Assembly (NCBI GenBank): GCA_023078555.1
Contig: CM041199.1
Coordinates: 3,468,513 to 3,532,512, forward strand
Source of the DNA: Ulva prolifera
Taxonomy: Eukaryota > Chlorophyta > Ulvophyceae > Ulvales > Ulvaceae
Length of the DNA: 64,000 bases
Reading direction: 5' to 3'
Position 1 is the first letter of the stretch. Each line of letters starts with the position of its first letter. Shown here piece by piece: positions 1 through 12,100 of the stretch. The notes under the pieces are model-generated. The model worked only from the letters and a program-made list of their open reading frames with translations. It was not told where the DNA came from and did not search any database. A program made the position numbers and the translations under genes.

Positions 1-484
1 TCAATCTCTTTCTCCGTGGTTGTTTCGGTGTGCTGAGCTTGTCGATTTGCCTGAGTGTAAGCGTCAGGTGCGGGTGTGAATCGGCCACGTTGGTTCTGGG
101 CTCCATGCAAATCGGGCACGCTTTAGCAGCACAGAGACAGGGTGAAATGTGCCGCTCGCGCTATGCCGAGTGACAGTGGCGTAGGTGATGACACAGGAGA
201 TATTTGAATTGCGTTACCCTGAGACTAGTGTATTTCCTACAAGAGGATTGTGGCATTACACTTCATCGGGACTGTATCTGCTGTAATCTGTTCCTCAGAC
301 GTATCACAGGGGCAACAATATGCCCACAGGCACTGTGACGTGTCAGACGATGATGATGCAGTGATGCAGACGCCTGCCACTCATCGCGGCATGCTGCTAT
401 ACGAGCACCAGTGCACACCAATTACAGACTTGGTTCTATCACATCCAATATCATCATGTAATCTCATGAGACAAATTCAGCTGT
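1..484. other. Intergenic, no gene seen
   Basis: No reading frame here looks coding. On the minus strand a TGTAA (TTACA at 422-426 on the plus strand) lies about 60 bases past the stop of the small gene starting at 880 and could be its poly(A) signal. Confidence 0.5.
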
Positions 485-880
485 TCAAGAGGGAACCATG
501 AGGCGCGTTCCCGTCGACGTGTCCGCCCGTGCATCCGCACACGGCCCATGCACCCGCGCAGGCCCCCCCGCGAACTCCAGCGCCGTGTCGTCGCAGAGCC
601 GTTCCACGACAACTTCCCCAGATGCCGCGGCCCCTTCTTGCTGCGCGGGTGGAGCACCTCGTCTGACCCCCAGCGTCTTCCAGAGCCGCTGCAGCTTGGG
701 CGTGTGAGGCAGAGCACCGATCGCCCGGAAGCCCTGGCCTGGCACGGCGTCAGAGAATAACGTCTCTACAACCTCTGGCGGTTTGCCCGGCATGGTGCGG
801 ACGGCGGTGGCGTAATGCATGTGCCCAGCCACCAGCAGCACCGCCAGGACAAGCACCCTGCAGCACCAACACCACACCAT
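485..880 (-). CDS. Possible small secreted protein, 131 aa
   Basis: I do not recognise this protein. The open frame extends further upstream, but the Met at 880 is chosen because it begins a typical signal peptide: MVWCWCC followed by the hydrophobic stretch VLVLAVLLVAG and then HMHYATA, a plausible cleavage site. The mature part of about 105 residues is polar, with a central GFRAIGALPHTPKLQRLW segment and an Ala/Gly-rich end. Codons are GC-rich like the nearby real exons. A TGTAA lies about 60 bases after the stop. There is no intron evidence and no family match, so it could also be one exon of a larger gene or a chance frame. Confidence 0.35.
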   Translation of the reverse strand: MVWCWCCRVLVLAVLLVAGHMHYATAVRTMPGKPPEVVETLFSDAVPGQGFRAIGALPHTPKLQRLWKTLGVRRGAPPAQQEGAAASGEVVVERLCDDTALEFAGGPARVHGPCADARADTSTGTRLMVPS

Positions 881-3133
881 CTGGATTGTCTTTGAGATAC
901 ACCATCCTCGTTCCGCGCGCCTTTGACGAAAAATGCTGCGTTGACACAGTTTCAGCTCTGAGGAGCGCAAAAATGAGGGAAAGTGCGCTGCGTGGTGTTC
1001 TTTTGGTGCATTTCGGCTTCGTCTCAATGCCACAAAGTGGCTGGAAGCACAGTGCAACCCCCGAGCAGATGACGTCGCATGGGACTCCAAACAACCAACC
1101 GAATGCATGGCTACACAGGTTCCTGTGCGTCCTCATAGCGCGCCCCTCTCAAGCACGCAAGCAGGAACGATAGGCTGATAAACGAGTGATTGCGATTCTG
1201 CTTCATGCTTTCGAATTGCTGCACGAAAGAGAGTTCATGCGTAAACAGAAGAGCCGCTGGTGCGATGTCCACATGCCAACTGGTAGCGAAGCTCTGTGCA
1301 GGTAGTGAATCACAGGATGCGCGGATAGTGATTCGCACAGCAGCTGCGAGCAGTTCATCACCATCGCCATCGAGCTGGCTATCTTGCACTGAAGAGCTGC
1401 AGTCGTGGTCGAGTCACAGCTGGAGTGAGGTCACGCCACCTGCATGCTGCCAAGGAGGCACCTGCACAGCACACCAGAAGGTGGCGGTGGCAGCATCAAA
1501 GTAGTTGCAGCGTAGAAATGTCATAGCACAGAGGTTCAGAGTGAAGGCTGTGCTGGCATGTGTGTGCGCGACTGAGACAGGCTGCTGCTGGCACCGTCAT
1601 GGCCAGCATGACTCTGCTACACTGCGCAGTGCTCACGTTCACCCATCTGCACTCAGATCAGGCAGCTATCTCAGAGACACGGGAAAGCCCTGCTGCTGAT
1701 GTCGGCATGCTGGGGAGCTCGCAAGCGATAGCACCAGGATGCGCTAAACCAACGCAGCTGTTGCACAGGGCTTGGCCAGTGGCAGGACTCCGGGACAGCT
1801 TCAATGCAAAAAATCTCAAATCATAAATAGCAATGCACAGCGAACCACCCATCACATGCCCGAGAGCTTCCGGGGCCAGCAGGCATCGCGTGGTGCCTTG
1901 GACACGATGTGGTGCGTCCGAGATCCACTGATCACGACGTTGCGATTGTTATGTTTTAGCACTATGCAGGGACACAGTTTTTAGTTCTGGTTGTTGTTGA
2001 CAGGGCTCTGCAGGCGGGTTCGTGGTGCTGGCGCTCGGCGATTGCCTTGTGACAATTGCTGGACCGAACGAGCGAGCGCCCCGGCACCGCTTACGGAGAG
2101 CTGCAAAACGAAAGAGGACACTCAACATGCACATTCAATAGCCTGTGATGATACATTGTGGTCTAGTGTCGCGCACCTAACGGCAATTCGTGCTAGCCGG
2201 GGTCCCCACAGTCGGCTACGCAAGTGTGCACACACACAACAGACACAAACGACACCTATCACAAAGTGCCAAACACGGCCTTCTCCATGTCGATCGCAGT
2301 CGACGACGTATCCAGAAACTGGCTGTCTGAAGGCCAAGACAGTGGTGACTAGATAGACTGGATTGATTGTGAACGTTAGTGTACCCGATTAGACCGCGAT
2401 CGAAGCGCCTAATGCGCCATGACGAGTGAGCGATTGATAGACAAGGTTGTCGCATACCACATGAGCTGCTATACCTATCAAATCCGGTGCTGTTGTTGTG
2501 TGAGCGCAAGCCGGTGGTGGCCACAAGTACAGCTGATACCGGTGCCCCGATCTACGTGTTGCGGCCTCGGTGTGCTCACACACAGACGAGCTGAGGTCGC
2601 CTGCATGCCCAAAGCAGTTGAAAGGCAAGCGCCCCTATTCACATCTTCATTGCATCTCATCGAGCCGCCTGCTGAACGCCCGAGCGATGATCCGTGTCAC
2701 TACTGTGAAGCGTGCGGCGGTGTTCTCACCGTGATGCTGACTACTTCCAGCGGCAATCTGGCGACGCTGCATGCACAGCGTCAAACATATCATTTAAGGG
2801 CCTGCGGTGTCCGTCAGAAGGTGCTCACACGTTGACGTCTGCGACATGGGCCACAGCTGCGGCAGGCTGCCTTGCATGTGGTCCTATGGCGAGGCGTGTA
2901 GTTGCAAGGATAAACGGCACTGCTGAAGTACATGTACACCGGAACTGCTCCCTTGGCCGCTCGCATGTCAAGTCCACACCCACAAACAAGGGATGGCGAG
3001 TCCACTGGAGATGGATCTGTTACCAATTTAGGTCGCTTGACATCCAAACTTCATGCTAGCCATGCATGCCTCTCCATCCATGACCATGACCACCTGCTGA
3101 AGGTGACCTGTGCCATCAGCGAAGGCGAAAAAG
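881..3133. other. Intergenic / 3' flank of clathrin gene, nothing recognised
   Basis: Short open frames occur on both strands, but none has a recognisable domain, clear splice sites or the GC-rich codon use of the neighbouring gene. I see no repeat array or RNA gene. The right edge is the 3' untranslated region of the clathrin gene. Confidence 0.4.
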
Positions 3134-3138
3134 TTACA
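3134..3138 (-). terminator. Poly(A) signal TGTAA of clathrin gene
   Basis: TTACA on the plus strand is TGTAA on the minus strand, the usual chlorophyte poly(A) signal. It lies about 280 bases after the clathrin stop codon, a normal 3' UTR length for green algae. Confidence 0.5.
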
Positions 3139-3417
3139 GAGTTCAGGTTATACTAAACTTCACTTCCTCACTAGTATGGCCGGTCCATCGACCACCACAG
3201 TCAACCGCAAGCACTGCAGCTTTCAGACGGATTGTATTCGTCACACCCTGTCGGAAGCACCAGCCGGGGACTACCACCAAGGCGGGAAGATCTGGGATTC
3301 CAACACAACCCTGAAGCGACCCACGCGTCGGCCCCACACCCTGCTACCCCCTCCCACGCCGCGCCCTCACATCGCTGCGTGCTGCGGCGGTTCTCGTGCA
3401 TGTCGGCACGCAGCGCT

Positions 3418-6138
3418 TCACATGTATGGCTGCCCCGGGGGCATGCCCATGCCCATGCCGTTGGTGGGCGGCGGCCCGTACCCTGTCGGCGCGTACCCTG
3501 GCGGCCCGTACCCTGTCGGTGCTGCGCCGTACCCTGTTGGCGCGGCGCCGTAGGGCGCCTGCGGGACGTACCCGGTGGGTCCGGCGGTGAGCATCAGGGG
3601 CGCATGCATGCCCTGCGCCATCTGCTGCGGGCCCTCCTTGCTGGCGGCATCTTGCGCCTCCAGGGCTTTCGCACGGTCTGCCATCAGCAAATCGACCTAC
3701 ACACCAACCAGTCGTCAGAGGAAGTCGTCAGAGGAAGTTGTGAGTGCGCAGGGCGAGAGAGAGAGCACCAAATCTCATAGGTGTTCGAGACATGCGGGCA
3801 TGCGGCGTCAGACTCAGTGGCTGAGCTGGATTACGTCGCGAGCGTCGCAGCACAGAACATCATGCATGAAAACAGCCAGCACGGAGCTGACAGGGTACGG
3901 GGTTCACGTGCAGCGGCATCATTTGCGTCTTGCAGGCAGCCCCACCTAAAGGGGGAAATGTCACTACGACACGGGCCATCGCGTCGCAGAGCACACAAGA
4001 AAACCTACCACGCATCGCAACGAAACACAGCGATCTGGAGTTCCACACACGAGGCGGCGGGCAATGAGGTGCTGAGGGTCACACCTTGCCGGTGTACTCC
4101 CGGATCGCCGAGACGAAGAACGGCATGCAGAGGCTGAGGACGCCGGGGAGGTCCTGCTGGTTGAGCCACGCGAGCTCGACGGCGGTGTGCAGGTCGACGA
4201 GCGCCTGGCAGGTGAAGAGGCACGCCGCGAAGCAGTGCTGGTCCTTCGCGTCGACGAAGAAGGCGAGGAGGTCCTTCACGAGGTCGCTCGAGCCCGACTG
4301 CGCCGCCGTCTCCATCGCGTCCGTGAACAGCCCGTCCTTCGTCGCCATGTTGACGGCCTTCTTCCACTTGAGGTTCTTCTTGTACACCTTGGCCGCGATG
4401 CGCCGGAACGCGATGAGCTTGTGCTTCTGCACACCAGGCCGCCACGGTCACACGGCGCTCCACAAGTGGCGCGGGTTTGCAACGATGACATGGCACGGGC
4501 GTGCAACAATGAGGCCCCCGTGGAGCACGTGCCCACCTCGACCCCGACGGTGTGCAGCACCATCCATCGTACCGGAGGAAACTGATTTTCTGCCCACAGC
4601 ACACACAGCACATATCATGTAGACAGCATAGCACGCGCACATCCACATTGCTGCATGAACGATGGTCAGGTCTCCCCAAATCAGCACAGCACGGACCACA
4701 CAGCATGTGCATCATAGAACACAACATGCACAGCCCATGTGTCCAGATCTCGGCATGAATAGCACTGGTACATTCCAGACTCAGCAAACTTTGCGTCGAA
4801 AGGACGCAGCGGCCGCACCTCGAGCTCCTCGGCGAGCTTGAGCTGGTCAAAGTTGTCGTAGCCCTCAACGGAGGCGTCGAGTGAGGAGTAGTCGTCCTCC
4901 GAGATGTGGAGCTCGTTGACGGCCTCGTTGACGCTCGGGAGGTTGTTCTTCTGGACCGCAATGAGGTAGTCCTTCACAACGCCGAGGTGGCCGCCACGCC
5001 GCACGAGCGACACGACGCGCGTGTGGTCGACGCGGCCCTCCAGCACCTGCACGCGCAGCACGCACAGCGTGTTGAACCGGCGGGGTGTGTGGAGTTGGGT
5101 TGAATTCCAGTGGCGGAGGATCGTGGCTGAAGGGTCGCGAGTGCACCGCCGTATGCTCCACCTCCACACCTGGCTCAGGAGCAGCGCTGCTCGACACCTG
5201 TCTCTCCCTGCCACCGGCGACCTAAACAGTCATGAACAGCGGGGGCGTGGGGGGGGGGGGGGGCATACATCAGCACGGACCATCGCATTGCATCAAGTAT
5301 CCGCAGCTGGGCGTTAGCCTGACAGCACAGCGCCGGGCGTGGGGGGGGGGGGGGGGGGGGGGGGGGGGCATACATCAGCACGGACCATCGCATTGCATCA
5401 AGTATCCGCAGCTGGGCGTTAGCCTGACAGCACAGCGCCATGGCCCCTGCTGGATCCAAGAGGCAAGGGGAAGAGGGGGAGGGGGCAGCACCTTGAGGAG
5501 GTCGACGACGAGGTCGGGGTGGTGGTCGAAGTAGTGCTGCACGGCCTTGTAGAAGATGTCGACAGTGGAGCACTTCACCGCGACGTCCTTGAAGCGCACG
5601 TGCTCCCACGCGACCGCGTCGTGCGCCATCATCACCTCGAGCGCGTTGTCAAACTCGTCGTACTGCACAGCACGCGCAGCACGGGTGTCGCGTCTGGTGG
5701 ACACGGGCGGAGCCTGGCGATGGGAGGCCGCGCAGGTGCGACGACCGGCATGCCGTGTTCAAGGACGCTGGTGTGCGTTTTGGCAGGACATGGCCAGGAC
5801 GCAATCAGGCCGTGGTGGTGCTGGCAGGGTGAGAGCAGGACAGTCTTGTGGGACACGGCTGACATCCTTGCATGCATGGAAGCGCTGTCCGGGGGCTGTT
5901 GCATCGCATGCGGTGGAGATGGACCAGGCACACAGGAGGACGCCAGCCGCCACAAGCTCCGATTAATCACAAAATACGACGCACGTTTTACCGTGTCGAG
6001 GGATTCTTTTGTTTTGGAACACAGACAGGCTGTTCGATTGATCGACAGGCGCACAGGCGTGCTTAGTACTGACACGGGGCAGCACCGATCACCAATCATA
6101 TCACGGGGCATGGATGCGGCTGCATGTGCTATGGCGAG

Positions 6139-6170
<32 letters not shown>

Positions 6171-9100
6171 CTTCTCGTAGAGGAAGTTGAGCTCTCGCCA
6201 CAACATCTGGCGGTCGCAGATGGAGATGAGGCGCGGGATGTTGACGCGCGTGCAGAACAGCTTCAGGTGCTCCATGAGCTTCGGGGGCTCGTGGTTGGCG
6301 TACATCTCGCCGAGCGCCGTGAAGATGCCCATGTGTGCGCGCTCCAGCCCGATGCCGCTCTCGAGGAGCGCGATGAGCTCCGAGAAGTGGCCGCGCATCA
6401 TGTAGAACTCGCAGACCTGCACCGACGTCGAATCAGCGCTGAGCCAGCGTCACGCATTCGGGAAAGACGCATCAATTTATACGAAAGCAAGAGCCCGGGA
6501 CTGGCCGGTCTTCAGCATTCAGGACAGCACTCCAAAATAGTCGATTCGCGATTACGCCAGCATCTCTTGAGCCTCACACCAGGGTGCGGACACATACAGA
6601 TATTGTGCCGCAGCAGTAGCAACGACAGCGGCGCAAATGCCGGCCACATCGCTGCTGCTACTGTCGCTGTCACCACATCAAACATATCACACGCCCTCCC
6701 TTACACGACGTCACCGCAAGTGCGGTGTAAACGCAAGGCCAAGCAGCAGCGGCTCGACACAGCGGTCGCCACGCCCTCAAGCCGGAACTCAGCGGTCCCC
6801 GCCCAGCGCGCAGCACGCACCTCGTTGAGGTCGTCGGCCGAGGTGATGATGTTGAGGCCGCAGAGCTGCGCGAGCTTGAACTCGCCGACCTCGACGCACG
6901 CAAAGCAGACCTCCTTCCACGTCGTCGGGGAGTTGGCCTTGCGGGCGGCGTCGACGGCCTCGTTGAAGCGCGTGAGGTGCACGAGGCACGACGCGAGGCG
7001 GCCAAAGTTCTTGATGTGGAGGTACAGGATGCGGGCGGCCTCGTAGCGCGCCTCCTCGTAGCAGCGGTCGCCGCACTCCTGGACCTGCGCCTGGTTCGGG
7101 CCTACACGCACACGCAGAGCTGTCGTCGAGTTCTGGAATTGGGAGTTCTGGAATTGGGAGTTCCGGAACGGATCCGGAACGGTGTGGCAGGTACCACGAC
7201 GGCAGGGCGTGTGGACATGCGTGTACGACGCATGCGATCGCCGTGTGCCGTTCAGGACGCGGCCCCGCCGACTGGATGTTGGAGGTATGCCAGTATGCCG
7301 TCGCTGACAGCACTGCCGAGGCTGCCGTGCAAGACCAGATCATCCTCAACAGGTGTAGCGGTATTTGGTATGCACGAAACAGCACAGCAACGGCTGCAGG
7401 GAGACCCAGCCGCATTGCACCGACAGGCCGTGCCGGCAGATACTGTGTGGTGAGCACGCAAGTGCGCACAGCGGCCGACCGAGAGGCGTGTGGCTGCTGT
7501 CAGAGGAGGCGGGGTTGGGCGCGCACTGGTGATGAAGGCCTCGAGCTCGCCGAGCTTGTCGGTCATCGCGTACGCGATCGCGATCTCCGTGTCGACCTTC
7601 GGGTCCTTGATCTTGTCGCGCACCATCGTGAGGAAGCGCACGAGGTCGTCGTACTGCTTCGTCTCCTTCGCCATCGCCGTGACCTCGAGGTACCTGGATA
7701 CACCGCGCACAGCATGAGCACAGCACAGCAGACCGCAAACGGCCCGGTTGCATGGTCGGTGGACCAGGCGGCGGCGGCGGTGTGAGGGCTGCTCCTTCTG
7801 GTCCCCGGCGCCCCTGATGGCAGGCACACGGAAGGAAAGCAGGAATGTGCACTCGAGGCCGTTGCTGCGATACTCACGGCAACGTGCCGACTACATCACT
7901 CCGCAGGGCAGCAGGAGCTACATACGGACCCACACTGACGAGATGAAAAAAACACTGCGACTCACAAACGCTGCTGACGGAATTCCTGAGAGCCGCGGAG
8001 GCACGATCAGTCTGCGGCATCCCCTCCCTGACATATGGGGGCCTGATGCGGAAGAAATAGCAGGTGGGGCACATGTACAGCGTCCAGCAGCACAGGTGCA
8101 GCGCCGCAGGCGGGGGGCGCAGGTGTGGCCGATGCGCACTTGCTGCTGTCCTTGGCGAGGAGGTAGCTGCCGATGGCGTCGTTGACGTAGCCGCGCGCGA
8201 GCTGCGCGTGGCCGAGGGTGCTCCAGGTCGCGGGGTCATCGGCCTTGGTGGCGTACTCGTGCGCGCGGTCAAAGTCCTCGATGCGCTCCACGAGCGTGTT
8301 GAGCGCCTCGATCTTCATGCCCGCCTTGCGGTAGATGTCAAACGCGGCCTCCGGCTGGTCGTTGTCGAGCGCCACCTGCACTCACGGCACTGTCACCGGC
8401 GCATTCACCGGCCAGAATATCACTGTGGCTGGGATGATGTCCACACAGTGGTGTCTAGATGGTTGTGTAGAGAAGTCTCAGATGTGGCCGTGTGAGACTG
8501 ACGCTGGACTAAGAAGGCCGGCAGATCGCGTTGGGTACAGCATTGGGCCAAAAGTAGAGGAATCGTGACCTTCACAGTGTAAAAAAGTTCAGAAATGGCA
8601 GGATAGCGCACCTGCGCGACGGCCTTCGGCTCGAAGCCGTCGAGGCGGTGCACGTAGTCGGCGACGCGGCTCGGGTCGCTCTTCAGCGCAGTGATGATGA
8701 GCAGGTTCTGCAGGTTCTGGTTGCTGCTGAAGGCGCTGTCCTGCAGCACGATCATCTCGAGGAGCTTGATGAGCTCGGCCTGCAGGCCGGCGGCCATGAA
8801 GGCCTTGACGCACGTGCTCACCATCTCTGGGTGCTTCGACTCCGGCAGCGCGGTGTTCACGAGCTGCTCCACGACGGCCTTGCGGTGCTCATTCTCGGGG
8901 TCGAGCACCTTGCCATACACGTCGAGGTCCTGTCGCTCGACGAGGTAGCGCGCCTGCAGCACGGAGGTGGAATTGAGAAATTCTCATTCAGTGCAGCCAG
9001 AGTTGACACCGGGATCGTGCTCGTAGAGCCTCAGAGCGATTGGCTCAGACATACATGACGCTGCTGATGTGCGCTTCCTTCACCTTGAATAAGTTAAGTG

Positions 9101-12100
9101 GGACCACAGCTGAGCAACACGAAACCGGTGCGACATAGCAGAGGCAGACAGTGTTGACGCTCGCAAGACAAGCGCGCGGAGAGGTGGCTGTCGGTAGGAG
9201 CGAGGCTGGCAGGGGCAGCACCTGCAGCTTGTACATCGAGTTCTTGTTGGTGCACTCGATGAGCTCGTCGTCGCACTGGCCGCGCTTGTACGCCACACAC
9301 GCCAGGTGAGGGTCCCTGCACGCGGCCGCGCCTGTCACAGCGCCCTTGCGGGTTCGCCTCAGCGTGAGCGGCACACGGTGCTCTGTGTGCACCACTGCCA
9401 ACACCAAACACAGGCACCGCCCACAACCACCACCACGGACTGTCTTCACCATCTACCAGGGTGAGCAGCATCGGAGCAGCAAGACCAGCCCAGGGAGGCC
9501 ATGCATCAAGATGCTACTAGCACACGCCACTCCTGGTGCGGTCTCCGGGAAGGCACGGCGGAGGGCACGGTGCATGCATGGAGGAGTGCAGGAGCGCACC
9601 GCTTCTCGCAGTACTTGCCGACGACGGCGGGCTGGTAGAAGGGGTTGGACTGCAGGAAGTGCTCGGGGTTGGAGTTGGCATCGATGAGGATCTTGCCCAT
9701 CGCGTTGTGCACCTCGGGGTCCTGGCTGCCCTCCTCCACGAGCACCTTGAGGAACTTGTCGAGGAGCTTGAGCTTGTTGCGCTTCTCGACCTCCTCGCAC
9801 AGCTCGGCCACCGGCAGCAGCGATCGCACCTGCACGCCACCAGTGGGCCTCTCGGCATGCTGGCACCCAGTCCTGGGTCGTTGGGCCCGATCCCATTCAA
9901 CACGTGTGCATTGTCAGGTCTACTTTCTGGATGGCAGCCATGAAAGCAATTGCAAGGCGCCTCGATGGTGCTCCCAGGAGGGACAGGTGGCGTCACATAG
10001 ATCCTGATCCCATAGCAGTGAGACAATATGTGAGGGGGAGATTCAACACAGAAATCCATGCTCGTGGTAGTGCCGATTGCGCACGATGCTCAGCAGGTTT
10101 GAGACAGATTTGAGGGGCACCAGCGCAGCAGTGTGCTCCCAAAAGGAGCTACAATGGAACAGTGACTCGGCGGGGCATCGCATGCGAGGCTAGTGCAGGC
10201 AGCAGCAGAGGTTGAGGCAGCACGCACCGACATGATGAGGTCCGACATGAACTTCTCGTCCGCCTGCGAGTCGAGCAGGCCGCCGACGACCTGCGGCGTC
10301 TTGGCGGGGTTGACCTTCTGCACGTAGCCCTCGATGTAGTTGCGCATGTTGTTCTTGTACAGGAACGCCGTGAGCTCGGTGACGCGGTCGTAGCGGTCGC
10401 AGATGTTGATCAGGGGCCGGCTGTCCGCGAGCTTCGCGTCCATGAGGTAGCCCATCACGCGGTCCACGTCCAGGAAGTTGCTCTCACGCGTCATCTGCTC
10501 GACCACCTGCAGCGCCATAGGACAGCAGTCACATCGCAGCCGTGCTGTCTGGATTATGGATCATCAAGGCCAATTGCATGTTGGATGCACAGGATTCACA
10601 TGGTCAAGTCGATCCAGAAAAAGGACCGGGAGCAACTGTGCACGGTCGGCGCCCGGTGCAGGTAGGCAGCGGGTACAAAATATGCATTGTTGCCATGCAC
10701 AGAGCGGCAAGGATCAGGTCTGGAGGCCACTCCGGCCCCAGGCCGCCGAGGCTCCACCGCACCTGGAACTGCTGGCACTGCGAGGCGGCGACGATGTAGC
10801 GGTAGTGCTCCTCGGGCTCCTCGCTCGTCGCGATGCGGCGTGCGAGGTACGCAAACTCGACCTGCGACGCGTTGGGCGCCTTCTCGAGGACCGCGAGCAC
10901 CTTCTCCCAGCCGCCCATCGCGTCGGTGTACTCAACGGCGATATCGACAACGAGGTTGACATTCGCGGGGTTCTGCACGAGGTCTCCGAGGCACTCGCCC
11001 GCCCAGTCGGCACTCAGCCGCTCGCCGAAGAACTCCTTCAGCGCCTCCTGCACCAAACAGCGCCACGGCGGTCGGAGCCAGGTTCTCGATATGTGAGACG
11101 CTGCTACACACGCTGTCGCAACATGGGATCACCATCTTCATAGGTGGATGCTGTCTGAACAGGACAAACGTAGGTAGTGTTCTAACATGCATTCGGGATA
11201 GAACAAACAACAGATGGCATGCCGGCCAAAACGCGCTGATCTGTAGCTACAAGGGACTTTGCCACGCCCAAGCATGGCGTCAGGCTGCAGACCTCAGTCA
11301 ATATCCCAACGAAACGGCAACCAGCCAGTGCACGGAGAGAGAGGCAGAAAGGACGGGCGGCGCACGGGTGGGATGGCGTGGGTGTTGGCCATGACGCGGC
11401 GGATGTCGGTGAGGTCGTTGTAGTGCTCCATCGCGCGCATGTAGAGGCCGGCCTTCTCGCACAGCTGCGCGATGCGGGGGCGGTCGTAGTGGCTGAACTG
11501 GCCGCCGCTGAGGATGGCGTCGGCGACCTCGGGCTTGAACATCAGGTTGATCTCGATGATCTTCGTCTGCACAACATCCCGCCGGCGCTGTGTGGTGCGT
11601 GCACATTGCGATTCATCAGAGGTGCATTTGACAGTAAGAGAGTCGCAGCGTGATAGCTGATACATCATGGGAAGCAGCGGTCTGGATGTGGATCTCCTGG
11701 GCTCCAGCACTGCATGGCCACAGGCCCCAACAGGCCCCGGCGGCGGTTGAACACGCTGTCGCGCCTGCACGGCGTGAGTGGGCGAGACAACGCGGCTGTA
11801 GTACCACAGGGCACCCACGAGGCTTGCTGTTCACGCTTCCTCCCGCACGCCTCGCCACGGCCGAGTTCACAAGGTGCCAGTGGATGTACAAGCAGACACC
11901 GCAGCACCTCGACTCGCTCTCCCCCGCCCCTGGCACCCCGGTCGCAGCCTCATGTCCGATCGACCTCTCATGCGCGCTCCACAAGCGACTGTGGGATCCA
12001 TCCCCACGCACCCAGGCCGTCACAGCCACGGCAGTGGCCTCACAGGTCGCTGCCGGCGACAAAGCGGTGGCACAGAAGCAGTGGAAACAGTGGCTCAGAA

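Noticed and set aside
2221-2260. CACA-rich stretches and other short repeats as CRISPR-like arrays
   Set aside because: No regular repeat-spacer pattern anywhere in the window, and the genome is eukaryotic.
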